From assembly GCA_016934955.1 (NCBI GenBank), contig JAFGRY010000050.1, positions 34,682-98,681 on the forward strand: a stretch of DNA of 64,000 nucleotides. The letters run 5' to 3'. Position 1 is the stretch's first letter. Every line of letters starts with the position of its first letter. The position numbers and the translations under genes were made by a program. This document shows, piece after piece, positions 1-10,800 of this stretch. Source of the DNA: a bacterium (GTDB lineage: Bacteria > Zhuqueibacterota > QNDG01 > JAGLOF01). The notes below the pieces were generated by a model that saw only the letters and a program-made list of their open reading frames with translations, made no database searches and had not been told where the DNA came from.

Positions 1-2
1 CG

Positions 3-3000
3 GGCCTGGCGCTCGCCCAGTCCGGATTATCGGCCGTGCAGGTGGTCCCCGATGAATCCACCGTCGGTCTCAGCGGTATTCATACAATCTCCTTTACCAC
101 CAGTCATGCAATTCCGGCGGACGGAAGGATCATCGTCATCTATCCGTCGGGATTCGATGTCAGCAATGTCAGTATCGCCTCATCGACCACTATCAACGGC
201 ACACTCACCGTGACAAAAAGCGGCAATACGATCACCGTGATCCGGTCGGGAGGGACCGCGACAATCGAGGGTGCGAATGAAATCATCAAACTGGCCAATG
301 TACGGAACGTGACGGTATCAGGGACCTATTCAATTCTCGTGCAGACCCGGACAGTCGGCGCTATCGTCATTGACAGCGGCACTTTTGGACAGTATGTTGT
401 CAACCCCGGGGATTTTGATAATTTCGGTCTTTCCTACATTCCCACACCGCAAACAGCCGGTGTGCCGCTGACCGCAACGGTGACCGCCCGGGACCGCTAT
501 AACAACACGGTAACCAATTACAGTGCGGCCACAACGCTGACCGATCTCACCGGTACCGCCAGCCCCTCTCAGATTTCATTCATTAACGGAGTCTGGTCGG
601 GCAGCGTGACGATCACCGGCACCAGAAGCGGGAACGTTCTCACCGCCACCGGCGCGGGAAAAAGCAGCAGCTCGAACCAGTTCACCGTTACTCCCGCCTC
701 AATCGATCATTTTTCCCTGGAATATATCAACAGTCCCGTCACTGCGGGCGCGAACAGATCCATTACCATTCTTGCCAAGGATCAGTACGGCAACACGGCT
801 ACCGGCTTTTCTGGGATTGCTTTTCTCTCTGATGAAACAGGGACAATATACCCGGCAACGACGGGTTCGTTCAGCCAGGGGACCAGGATCGAAAACATCA
901 TGATCACCAGGGCCGATCAGGATATCACCATCTCGGTGACCGACGGATCAGGCCATTACGGCACCTCGAATTCATTCAATGTGGTCCACAGCACGCTTAC
1001 GAACTTTACCATCGCCAATGTCTCCGACCAGGCCGCCGGCATACCGTTTCCGATTACGGTCACGGCGCGGGATCTCTACGGTAATACAATCACCGCCTTC
1101 AGCGGTACGGGTAATACGGTAAACATCAGTCACAGCGGAAGCGGCGCGATTGTTCCCACAACCAGCGGCGATTTCACCAACGGCATCTGGACCGGCAATG
1201 TTATCGTGTCTCAGACCCAGTTAAATGACCGTATACAGGTGACCAGGACCGGGGGGGGCCAGACCGGGATCTCGAACCAGTTCAATATAAGTGCCAGCAG
1301 TGTTGACCATTTTACCATTTCATCCATCGGCGCAACCCAGATCGCGGGTGTTCCCTTCCCGGTCACGATTACGGCTCATGATGCAGCCAACAATATTATC
1401 GATACATTCAACGGCAGCGCCAACCTGTTTGATGAGACGGGAAGCAATACACCAAGCCAGTTCAGTTTTGAAGACGGCAGCTGGACGGGAAACGTCACGG
1501 TGACGACCAGCCGGCTCGGCAACACGCTGACCGTTTCGAGTCTCGGCAAGAGTAACAGCTCGAATGAATTCAACGTGTACGCCGATCAGGTCGAAAGTTT
1601 TATAATCGGCCAGGTGGCGACTCCTCAGATGGCCGGTGTGCCTTTCAACCTTACCATTACCGCGGTTGACCAGTACGGGAATACGGCAACTGATTTCAGC
1701 GCACGGGTATCCATCGATGATGACACGGGCACCCTGGAACCGATGACCAGCGGCTATTTCTCCAATGGCACGCGAACCGAAGCGGTGGCGATCACCGCCA
1801 CCGGCAGTGATCTGAGAATAAGCGTCCATGATGGTGCGAGCCACTGGGGGGAATCGAATTTCTTCAATGTAATTTCAGATACCGTGGACCACTTCGTTGT
1901 CGACATCTCGGGTAATCAGATCGCGGGAGATCCATTTACCATTCATGTCGTCGCTGAAGATCAATACAGCAATATTGCGACGGGATTTACCGGTACCGTT
2001 AATTTATCGGATCTTACCGGTACGGTGCAGCCCTCGAGAAGCAGCAGCTTCACCTCGGGTCAGTGGACGGGAAATATAACGATTGACCGGGCCGTTACCG
2101 GTGATGTCGTCTCCGTCACCCGGACCGGAGGTTCTGAGACGGGATCGTCCCAGCCGTTCAACCTGGTGGAGGCGCCGGGGATCAGGGTATTGCAGAGTAT
2201 TGCGTCTCAGCAGTATGTAACCGCGGGGCAGGACGAAGACTGGACGATAAAGTTCGCCGTTTCAAATCTCAGCGCGAATTACGCGACGTTTGACAGCATC
2301 AATGTCAAGTTTTTACGATACGGAAACGCCCAGACCGATTACACGATTAAGGCTCCCGCATCGTTTAAAAACAGCGGGTCGAGTCTGATCAGCGGCAATG
2401 CCACCGATACCCTGGTGGTCACGGTTGACACGAGCGGCAGTATGACGGGGGCGATTTTTATTCAGGGGAATATTTACTGTCTCGACAGTAACACCGGCAG
2501 AACCGTGCACGCTTCGGGTGAGACCGGAATCACCCTGCAGGATTCGGCCAGGCTCGATATATACCGCCTCTTCGTTTCCCAGAACCAGGTGACGCAGGGA
2601 CAGGATTCAGTATGGACGGTAAGCGCCGTGATTCAGAACAGCGGAGAAGCGGTTGTGAGAATAGATTCCGCGGCGGCCGGGGACGCCCTTGATTTCAGCA
2701 GAGGCGCGAACTGGCATTATGAACCGCCCTCTTCCCTGTCGGGAGGCGGGTGGGATCTTTCGGGAGGAGAGGCTGACACTCTGGTCTTTCGCATCGTGCA
2801 CACCGGTGATAACAGTGCGGGCACCTGTGTTGTGCATGCCGCTGTTTCGGGAACGGAATTGAACACCGGTCGAACGCTCAGCGATGACACCCAGGACCAT
2901 GGATCCGTTTCACTGCTCATAGAAGAAAAGGCCGGTTTACAGATAACCGGCGTAAAGAGCATGGCTCCCAACGGACTGCTGGTCAACACCAGTCAGGATT

Positions 3001-5942
3001 TTTATATCAGAGTCAAAGTGAGAAACAACGGCGGAGATGCCGTCAATAATCTAAAAATATCGCTTCAGACCAACGGGTATTCGATCTTTCCCCAATCGGC
3101 GAACGGCAGTGTCGACCGGCTCGTTTCCGGACAGGTCGATAGTGTCGATATCCTGGTCAGAGCCAGCACTTCTCCGGCTGGAGCCGAACGGTTTACCGCG
3201 CATGCCGAAGGATACGCTGAAAATACCGGGCAGCTCTTTTTAAGCGCCGCTTCGGCATTTGATTATATCTACATGACCGTGCAGTATCCTGCCAGGCTGG
3301 TAATTCCCAGGATGGTCTTTTCAACCAGTAATGTCGTTGCCGGACAGGTCGATCCCTGGTTGGTAAAGGCGGTGGTTCGCAATACCGGCGAAGCGGACCT
3401 GGTACTTGAGCCGGAGGCTGCGGATGTCAGTTTCTGGAGTGCCGGGCTGCGCCAGTCCGATTATATCGTGCAGGCCCCCACGCAGCTTTCCGGCGGCGGG
3501 CTGCTTCTCAGCGGGGGTGAGACCGACACGCTGCAGTACCGGGTGACCACAACCGGAAGACTGGGCGGTGCCATCACGGTGAGGGCAAGGGCCCACGGCA
3601 TCGACCAGAACAGCGGGCTGGAGGCGGATACGACCGGAAGCGGGCAGATCACTGTTCAGGCGGAAACGGATTTCAGGATCATCAGCACCAGTGTCGTCAC
3701 CGCCAATATCACCGATGCCGGAAACGGGGTTGTAAATACAAACCAGGATTTTCAGGTAAAGGTGATTATCGAGAACGGATTGGGTGAGACCATACGTGAC
3801 ATCCGGGTGCGGCTGCAGACTGACGGTTCCTCGACTATTACACAGACGCCGCTGACCATCACCCGTGTGCTCCCGTCAAGACGCGATTCCGTCTATTTCA
3901 CCATTTATGCCGATGATACAGAGAATCCGTCGGGAGAAACATTCACCGCGGCCATTACCGCGGCGCTCCTGGACAATTCGGGATACGCGGCCCCGGTGGG
4001 AGATGCCCTGGACCGTACGGCAAGCGTTATCATTCAGTCGCCGGCTCTCCTGGAAATCGATCTTGAGCTGAGCAACGCAGCCGGGCATTTCTCGGCGAAC
4101 CAGTCTTTCTGGCTCAAGGCGCGGCTGCACAATCAGGGTACAGGGGCCGTTGATGATTCGGGTGTTCTCAGCATCACTCTGCCCCAGAATTATATTCTGG
4201 AGAGCGGATCACCGGTCAATCAGGCCATAGAATCCGACTCCTCGGTTATCTGGTATATCAGAGCTCCCATGGAGCCTCATACATCCGCCAGGACCGTGCA
4301 GGTGGAGTTCAAAACGGTGCCGAAGGCGGTTAATACCGGCGCCGCCGCCTCGGTGGTGAATATGAGCGAGACCATCGATGTACAAACGGTGGAAACTTCT
4401 CTTTCTTCCAACTTTACGATCTGGTCTCCGGCGGGGGCGACGGACGGAGTGCTGTCAACCGGGCAGTATTTTGTCGTGCGTGCATTTGTGCAGTGGAGAA
4501 ATGTAAACAACATAGAGGCCGAGCTGATACTTCCGGCCGGATATGAGATGTCGGATGTCTCGGTGAAAAGCGTCATCTCTCCCGATGTGTTCTGGCAGAT
4601 CAAGGCACCCGCCAGTGCTGCCGGATCCAGGCTCATCAAGCTTGATCTCACCGGATATGATGTGTTCCAGCCCGAGAGGGAAGTAAAGGCGATACAGAAA
4701 CAGATATACGTCACCACGGTTCCCAGGGCCAGTCTCGAGCTGTCGGTTACCACCTCGGATAATTCGGTTTCGCTTGGGCAGGAGTTTCTCGTGACCGCCT
4801 CCGTTACGAACAACGGCACTGCCGATACCAGCGGTGTCACGAGAGTGTCGCTCGAACAGCTGCCGTCCGGGTACACCACGTATGAACCGCTGACCAAGAC
4901 CATGTACAACGGCGAGAACAGCTGGATAATCAGGGCGCCGGGATCTCCGACCAGGGAAGCGGTCAACATTGTCGGCACCATTTCCACCATTCCCAAAGAT
5001 GAAAACACCAATGAAACGGCGTATGTGAGCAGGAGTACGGACAAGGTCGCGCTCACCACGGTCGGCGCCTGGCTGGCCATCCACGCTATCGATGTGCCCG
5101 ACACCCTGAGCGGCATTGTGCTGCCGGGGCAGGAGAATGTGTGGCTGGGGGCGATGAAATTTTCCAACAGGGGTGAAACAGGTGCAAACGGCATCGTAAT
5201 CAGCAGCCTTAAATTCGATGTGGAGGACAGGTACGGCAACTCCCTGGCTCCGGCGAGTGCGCTGCAGTCATTGCGTCTGGTCGGCATGAGAAAGACAGGA
5301 GGAGTATGGCAGCCGGATCCCTCCGTCTGGTACGGCAGTCTCTCCTCCGCCACTTTCCCGGCATCCGGATCGCTTACCCTGCCCGTCACATCACAGCTGA
5401 ACATCGATGCAGGAGATACGGCCTTCGTGGCGCTGCAGGGTACTATCGCCCAGTCGGACACCGTGCCCGAGTTCGTCCTGAACATCAAGGATCAAAGCTA
5501 TATCGTGGCCCGGGACGAGTATTCACCGTCCATTGCTATCGAAGTGCTGGATGTCACGGGGTCTGAATTTTTCAACTACCGTTCCTTCCGGAAGCAGATT
5601 CTGCCCAGAAAGGTTACGGAAGAGGATAAAATTTATCTGATTAACTGTCCGAATCCTTTCGGCCAGCCGGGAAAGGAAGAGACGGTTTTTGTATACTACC
5701 TCGATGAGGAAACGGACATCACCTTTACCATCGTGACCCTGACGGGTGAGACCGTCTGGACGGCGGAATATGTGCAGGGCGATCCGCAGACCCGGGCGGG
5801 TCTGCACGCTCTGGGAGCGGGCGGGGTTACCTGGGACGGCAGCAACGGGGCGGGATTCCCGGTATTGAACGGGGTATACGTGGCCTTCATGCAGACAGGC
5901 GGCGGCAAACAGGTGTCGACAAAGGTCGCGGTATTACGGTAG
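3..5942 (+). CDS. Giant secreted repeat protein with FlgD-like C-terminal domain (5' end outside window)
   Basis: The reading frame is open to the left edge. The residues before the first possible GTG (position 36) read GLALAQSGLSA, which looks like the end of a signal peptide, so the true start lies upstream and the gene is 5'-partial. About 1979 residues are visible. The first third holds roughly eight Ig-like repeats of about 95 residues, with recurrent phrases such as AGVPFPVTITA and DQYGNTATGFSG. The middle has CARDB/DUF11-like repeats about lost symmetry and averaging of flanking beta strands (for example NNGTADTSGVTRVSL). The last about 90 residues (from NCPNPFG) form a FlgD-like Ig domain ending in KVAVLR, a known C-terminal module of surface proteins in FCB bacteria and a likely type IX-type sorting signal. 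The PorV-like gene 31 bp downstream fits surface export. Specific function unknown. Confidence 0.85.
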   Translation, partial: GLALAQSGLSAVQVVPDESTVGLSGIHTISFTTSHAIPADGRIIVIYPSGFDVSNVSIASSTTINGTLTVTKSGNTITVIRSGGTATIEGANEIIKLANVRNVTVSGTYSILVQTRTVGAIVIDSGTFGQYVVNPGDFDNFGLSYIPTPQTAGVPLTATVTARDRYNNTVTNYSAATTLTDLTGTASPSQISFINGVWSGSVTITGTRSGNVLTATGAGKSSSSNQFTVTPASIDHFSLEYINSPVTAGANRSITILAKDQYGNTATGFSGIAFLSDETGTIYPATTGSFSQGTRIENIMITRADQDITISVTDGSGHYGTSNSFNVVHSTLTNFTIANVSDQAAGIPFPITVTARDLYGNTITAFSGTGNTVNISHSGSGAIVPTTSGDFTNGIWTGNVIVSQTQLNDRIQVTRTGGGQTGISNQFNISASSVDHFTISSIGATQIAGVPFPVTITAHDAANNIIDTFNGSANLFDETGSNTPSQFSFEDGSWTGNVTVTTSRLGNTLTVSSLGKSNSSNEFNVYADQVESFIIGQVATPQMAGVPFNLTITAVDQYGNTATDFSARVSIDDDTGTLEPMTSGYFSNGTRTEAVAITATGSDLRISVHDGASHWGESNFFNVISDTVDHFVVDISGNQIAGDPFTIHVVAEDQYSNIATGFTGTVNLSDLTGTVQPSRSSSFTSGQWTGNITIDRAVTGDVVSVTRTGGSETGSSQPFNLVEAPGIRVLQSIASQQYVTAGQDEDWTIKFAVSNLSANYATFDSINVKFLRYGNAQTDYTIKAPASFKNSGSSLISGNATDTLVVTVDTSGSMTGAIFIQGNIYCLDSNTGRTVHASGETGITLQDSARLDIYRLFVSQNQVTQGQDSVWTVSAVIQNSGEAVVRIDSAAAGDALDFSRGANWHYEPPSSLSGGGWDLSGGEADTLVFRIVHTGDNSAGTCVVHAAVSGTELNTGRTLSDDTQDHGSVSLLIEEKAGLQITGVKSMAPNGLLVNTSQDFYIRVKVRNNGGDAVNNLKISLQTNGYSIFPQSANGSVDRLVSGQVDSVDILVRASTSPAGAERFTAHAEGYAENTGQLFLSAASAFDYIYMTVQYPARLVIPRMVFSTSNVVAGQVDPWLVKAVVRNTGEADLVLEPEAADVSFWSAGLRQSDYIVQAPTQLSGGGLLLSGGETDTLQYRVTTTGRLGGAITVRARAHGIDQNSGLEADTTGSGQITVQAETDFRIISTSVVTANITDAGNGVVNTNQDFQVKVIIENGLGETIRDIRVRLQTDGSSTITQTPLTITRVLPSRRDSVYFTIYADDTENPSGETFTAAITAALLDNSGYAAPVGDALDRTASVIIQSPALLEIDLELSNAAGHFSANQSFWLKARLHNQGTGAVDDSGVLSITLPQNYILESGSPVNQAIESDSSVIWYIRAPMEPHTSARTVQVEFKTVPKAVNTGAAASVVNMSETIDVQTVETSLSSNFTIWSPAGATDGVLSTGQYFVVRAFVQWRNVNNIEAELILPAGYEMSDVSVKSVISPDVFWQIKAPASAAGSRLIKLDLTGYDVFQPEREVKAIQKQIYVTTVPRASLELSVTTSDNSVSLGQEFLVTASVTNNGTADTSGVTRVSLEQLPSGYTTYEPLTKTMYNGENSWIIRAPGSPTREAVNIVGTISTIPKDENTNETAYVSRSTDKVALTTVGAWLAIHAIDVPDTLSGIVLPGQENVWLGAMKFSNRGETGANGIVISSLKFDVEDRYGNSLAPASALQSLRLVGMRKTGGVWQPDPSVWYGSLSSATFPASGSLTLPVTSQLNIDAGDTAFVALQGTIAQSDTVPEFVLNIKDQSYIVARDEYSPSIAIEVLDVTGSEFFNYRSFRKQILPRKVTEEDKIYLINCPNPFGQPGKEETVFVYYLDEETDITFTIVTLTGETVWTAEYVQGDPQTRAGLHALGAGGVTWDGSNGAGFPVLNGVYVAFMQTGGGKQVSTKVAVLR

Positions 5943-5973
5943 TACGGAACGGCCTGCAAAACGGGATAGCGCT

Positions 5974-7875
5974 ATGAAAACAAGAGTTTTTTTGTATTTA
6001 ACTGTTTTTTTTAGTATGTTATGCGCACATCGTCAGGCGATGAGTCAGACGGCCGGGGGTGGTACGGAATCGCCCTTTGCCTACGGGCTGCATGCGCGCA
6101 CATTGGGTATGGGCAACGCGGCCGTTGCCTATCCCCAGGGATCCGGGGCCATGTACTGGAATCCGGGCGGTATGTCAATTGTACAGCAGAAAAGCGCCGG
6201 TCTTTCGCTGACGACCCTGTTTGAAGGAATCAACTACAACTACGCGGGATATATACATCCGACGCTGAATTCGGGCGTGTTCGGTTTCGGTTTTTCCATT
6301 ATCGGCTGCGACGGGGTGATGATGCGGGAGTGGGAGCAGAACATCGTCCATGAATACGGCGCCATGGGATACTGGTGGGGCAGAATGACGATCGCCTACA
6401 GCCTGACCCTTTTCAGGGGATTTTCCGCCGGACTCTCGTTCGACGCGAACAGGAAGGTGCTGGGAGAATGGTCGGCGAACGGGTTCGGCCTGAACGGCGG
6501 CATCCATTATGCGTTTCCCCATGAGTCAGGGCTACTTCACGGACTCTTTCTGGGGCTGAGCGTGGAAAACTTCATAAGTCCCCGTCTGCGCATGGGTACG
6601 GCCCAGGAAATACTGCCCTACCTGCTCAGATTCGGGCTGGCGAAACGGTTTGGAAGCGACGAGGGCAGCAATTTTTTCGTTCTTGCCGACCTGGAGAAGT
6701 CGGAATACCGGACTATGCGGTATCATCTGGGCGCGGAATTCAGCATCGGAAGACTGGTTTTTCTGCGATCGGGCATCAATTCGGGATTTATCACTTTCGG
6801 TGCGGGCCTGCGCTATCGGAATATGCAGCTGGACTACGGCACCGGCCCGCTCGGTGATCTCGATCTTCTTCCCTGGGGGCACCGGTTTTCCCTGCAGTTT
6901 TTCCTGGGGAAGAGTCTCCCTCAAATGAGAGAGGAGATAGAACAGGCGCGACGGGAGGATATTCAGAGGCGGCTCACCGAGCGGCTTGAGGCTGAGCGGA
7001 CGCAGCGCATCGAGAGCGGGCTCAGGGCTGCCAGAGCCTATCTGGATTCCACCGATTACTTCAATTCCCGCATCGAACTGGTGCAGGTCCTGCGGGAAGA
7101 TCCGGAAAACCAGGCCGCCCGCCAGCTGCTGGAACTGGTGGAGACCAGGGAAAACGAGTACCAGGAAGCCCGCCGCCAGCAGTTGCTGCAGGAAGACCGG
7201 GAACGGACCCGCCGGGAACAGGACCAGCGGTTCATCGAGGAGAAACGGCAGGAAGCCAACACCGCACTGGCCGAAAGTGATTACCGCCGGGCCGTGATCG
7301 CGCTCGATGCCGCTTTGCAGCGGGATCCCGAAAACGCGCAGCTGCGAGAGTACCGTACCCAGGCGGAAGTCCGTCTCAGACAGGAGATCAGCGACCAGAT
7401 CGCGCGCTCGAAGGTGCTGGTCCAGCGGGAGGCGATCTCGGATGCCTACAAGGCGCTGGATATCGCCGCCAAACAGGCCCAGGGGGATGACGACCTCACC
7501 CGGCGGGTTGCCAGAGAACGGGCGGCCCTGGACCGGGAAGTCGATTTCATCCATAATTATCAGGAGGGTACGAGCCGTTATGAGAAAAAGGACTATCAGG
7601 GCGCCCTTCCCTTCCTGAACAAAGCGCTGCTGATAAAACCGGACCATCTTCATGTCCGGGAAATGGCCAGTATCGCCAATTCCAAAGTCAGTGGAGAGGA
7701 ACAGCCCCTCACGGGCCGGGCCAAGGAGCTCTATTTCAGGGGCATCAACCTCTTTAAAAACGGCAAGGTCAAAGAGGCGCTCGAGGTGTGGGAGCAGGCG
7801 CTGGAACTGGCGCCCAATAACGGCAAGATACTGAAAACCATTCATGACGTGCGATCACGGTATATTGAAGAATAA
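5974..7875 (+). CDS. PorV/PorQ-family outer-membrane protein fused to TPR domain
   Basis: A signal peptide ends near residue 25 (AMSQ). Residues about 26-315 match the PorV/PorQ (UPF0164) pattern, including the start LHARTLGMGNAAVAYPQGSG and the conserved WNPGG; this family makes outer-membrane beta-barrels, and PorV acts in type IX secretion. Residues about 318-350 form a charged coiled coil (EQARREDIQRRLTERLEAE). The rest, to residue 633, is a chain of TPR-like helical repeats (for example PENQAARQLLELVE and LFKNGKVKEALEVWEQAL), presumably periplasmic. PorV proteins are normally about 350-400 residues without TPRs, so the fusion is notable. It lies between the giant FlgD-tailed protein and the SpoIIE gene with short gaps, suggesting one transcription unit. 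The barrel assignment is solid; a role in sorting the neighbour is inference. Confidence 0.8.
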   Translation: MKTRVFLYLTVFFSMLCAHRQAMSQTAGGGTESPFAYGLHARTLGMGNAAVAYPQGSGAMYWNPGGMSIVQQKSAGLSLTTLFEGINYNYAGYIHPTLNSGVFGFGFSIIGCDGVMMREWEQNIVHEYGAMGYWWGRMTIAYSLTLFRGFSAGLSFDANRKVLGEWSANGFGLNGGIHYAFPHESGLLHGLFLGLSVENFISPRLRMGTAQEILPYLLRFGLAKRFGSDEGSNFFVLADLEKSEYRTMRYHLGAEFSIGRLVFLRSGINSGFITFGAGLRYRNMQLDYGTGPLGDLDLLPWGHRFSLQFFLGKSLPQMREEIEQARREDIQRRLTERLEAERTQRIESGLRAARAYLDSTDYFNSRIELVQVLREDPENQAARQLLELVETRENEYQEARRQQLLQEDRERTRREQDQRFIEEKRQEANTALAESDYRRAVIALDAALQRDPENAQLREYRTQAEVRLRQEISDQIARSKVLVQREAISDAYKALDIAAKQAQGDDDLTRRVARERAALDREVDFIHNYQEGTSRYEKKDYQGALPFLNKALLIKPDHLHVREMASIANSKVSGEEQPLTGRAKELYFRGINLFKNGKVKEALEVWEQALELAPNNGKILKTIHDVRSRYIEE

Positions 7876-7890
7876 AGAGAAGGCCGCTGT

Positions 7891-10800
7891 ATGTTCAAGC
7901 GTGTAATCAAGGAAGAGCTGAGAGTACCGGCGGAGATCGGATACCTGGGCGATTTGCGCGATTTCATCACCAGGGTCGGACGCAAGTACGGGCTGACAGA
8001 GAATGTGATCAATGCGTTCAAGCTCGCCATTGACGAGGCGGGCACCAATGTGGTCAGGCATGCCTACCGCGACTGGGCCGGTTTCATCACCATGCGCATG
8101 ATCATTCGTGAGAAGGATGTGACTGTTTCCCTGGTCGACCAGGGGCACACCTTCGATCCCAGAAACGTCAGCGATCCGGATCTGCAGCGGTATGTCGATA
8201 TCGGAAAGAAAGGTGGGCTCGGCGTTTTCATTATCAGGCGGGTCATCGATGAAATCGAGTACCGCAAGACCGAAGAGGGCAACGAGCTGCTGCTCACGAA
8301 AAGACGGGAAGTGGTGCCGAAAAAATATCCGCTGCTCCCCGAGATGTCCCTGAGCATGAAGGTGCGGTATTTTCTCATCGCCACATCGGTGCTCTCGCCG
8401 GCGGTCATTCTGGTGTTTATCATTACCTACAGCGGCATCGCCCGCTCGATTATGAAAAATGATCTTGCCGCCGGCTGGGTGCTGGCCCGTTCGGTTACCA
8501 ATCAGTCTATGGAAGCGCTGGCCCAGGAGAGGGACTATGAGCTGGCGACGATCGCGTCTGAATTTAAAAGAAACCACTCACCCCATGTTTATGACGCAGT
8601 GATCGTCGACACCTTGGGTATCATTCAAGGCTCCGCTGAAACAGAGAAAATGTTATCCCGATTTGATACGCCGCCCGATAAGCTGAGGATCGAGGAGTTC
8701 GCGTTCGAGTACCGCATCGATGGCGGTAAACGGGTCATCGACCTGGCCAATCCCGCTATCGAGAAGGCGACCAACAAGCGTCTTGGTATGGTCCATCTGC
8801 TTCTCGACCGGGAAGTGATCGCCGAATCCATCAGGGAAGAAAAACGGAGCACCCTGCTGCTCTATCTGATGGTGCTGCTGATCGGTAATGTGGGAGTGGC
8901 GATCCTGATCTATGTCACCATGAGCCCCTTCAAGCGGCTGGCAGCATGGGTGAGGGAGCTGGGCCAGGGAGGCGCATCGGATGAAATGGAGTTCGATTCG
9001 TCGGATGAGATCGGTGAAATAGCGTTGGCCTTCAACGAAATCACGGAAAAATTCAGAAAATCCCAGGTCGATCTCGCGGAGCAGGAGCGGCTGCAGAAGG
9101 AGATGCAGGTCGCCCAGGAAATACAGCAGACACTGCTCCCCGATAAGTTTCCCGACATCGAAGGGTTCGAGATCGCCTCCTACTACGAGGCGGCGAAGGA
9201 AGTCGGCGGTGATTACTATGATTTCGTTGAAGTCGACAATGATACGCTCGGCATTGTTGTGGCCGATGTGTCGGGCAAGGGAGTTCCCGGGTCACTGGTC
9301 ATGACCATGATCCGGACGGCCCTGCGAACCGAAGCGAGGGGGAACAAGGACGCGGCCGATGTGCTGGCACGGGTGAACGACTTTGTCATGTGTGACATGA
9401 AGCGGGGCATGTTCGTCACTGTATTTTATCTCATCCTTGACTCAAAGACGCGCACGATCAATTACGCAAGCGCCGGGCACAATCCTATGATTCTTTTCCG
9501 GTCAAAAACGAAAAAGAGCTACTATCTGAATCCCCGGGGATTTCCCATCGGCATCAATCTGCCGGAAAAGTCGCTGTTCCGGAAATCGATCGAATCGGAC
9601 ATGCTGAGACTGCAGAAGGGTGATGTGCTCCTGCTCTACACCGACGGCATTACCGAAGCGATGAACCCCCGCCGGGAGCAGTTCGGCGATGAACGGTTTC
9701 TGGAGGCGATCCGTCAGTACGGAGAAGAAACGATCACTGAACAGGTCGATAAACTGCACAACCGCATCGAAGCCTTCACCGAAGGGTACGCACAGAACGA
9801 CGATATAACCCTTGTCGCTATCAGGGAAAAAATGAAAGCCGAGGATGTGCTCTATAATCACTGGGTGCGCCTGATGAAAATGGTGGAAGACGGCTCGACC
9901 GTGAAAGCCGCCTGCAAGCATTTCGGTGTTTCGACCTCGACCTATTACAAATACAAGAAACTCTATAAAAAAGAGGGGAAAAAGGGCATCAAGGAGTCGG
10001 TATCCAGATCCGATGTCGAGGAAAAGCATGTCAGTATAGAAGATAAAGCGAAAATATTCGACATTATCAGGAATAATCCCGATTTCGGGCCGAAACGGAT
10101 CAGCGATGAACTGAATACCGAAACGTATGAGTTTACTGTCCTGGATGAAAAAGTCATCTATGAAGAACTGGTGCGCAGCCGTTTGAACACAAAGGAACTG
10201 CGGCAGGCGTTCATCGAGAGGGGAAAGTCGAAGAAGCGGTTCAAACCCCCCGGAACGCCCTTCCTTACGTTAAGCGGCGAGGTTATCGTCACTCATGAAC
10301 GGGCGCCGGCGGTGAAACCCTATCCCAGACAAACCGAAGCGGAGGCGGAGGAAATCGCCGCGGAAGAGGTCGCTTCCTCCATCACACCGTCGGGAGGTGC
10401 CGTACTTTCCGAAGAGACGATCCTGCCCCATGACTTTGCGGGTGATGATTTTTCGGAAGATTTCGGCGAACCGGCAGACGGTGAAGATGAGCATGTGATA
10501 TCAGGGGCCCGGATCGAGGAACTGTTCGGAGAAGACGGCGACGGTGATGATGAAGAATTTCTTGATCTGACCGAGATGAGCGGTGAAGTAGTCACTCGGG
10601 AACTGGAGAAGAAGCATAGAAGGGCTGATACGTCAGCGGAAGCGTACAGTGAAGCCGGGACGGGGGAGCGTGGAGAAGATGAGTACGCCGGCGATCACGA
10701 ATACGGTGATGATATGCTTGACATCCTGATCTCCGATGTTTCCGAGCTGGAGGCAGGAGATGACGATGTCCGGGATCATGCCGAACGCATCAGTCTTGAT

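Noticed and set aside
4277..7845. Long minus-strand frames (403 and 437 residues) opposite the first two genes
   Set aside because: They mirror well-supported plus-strand genes and have no ribosome sites or recognisable motifs.
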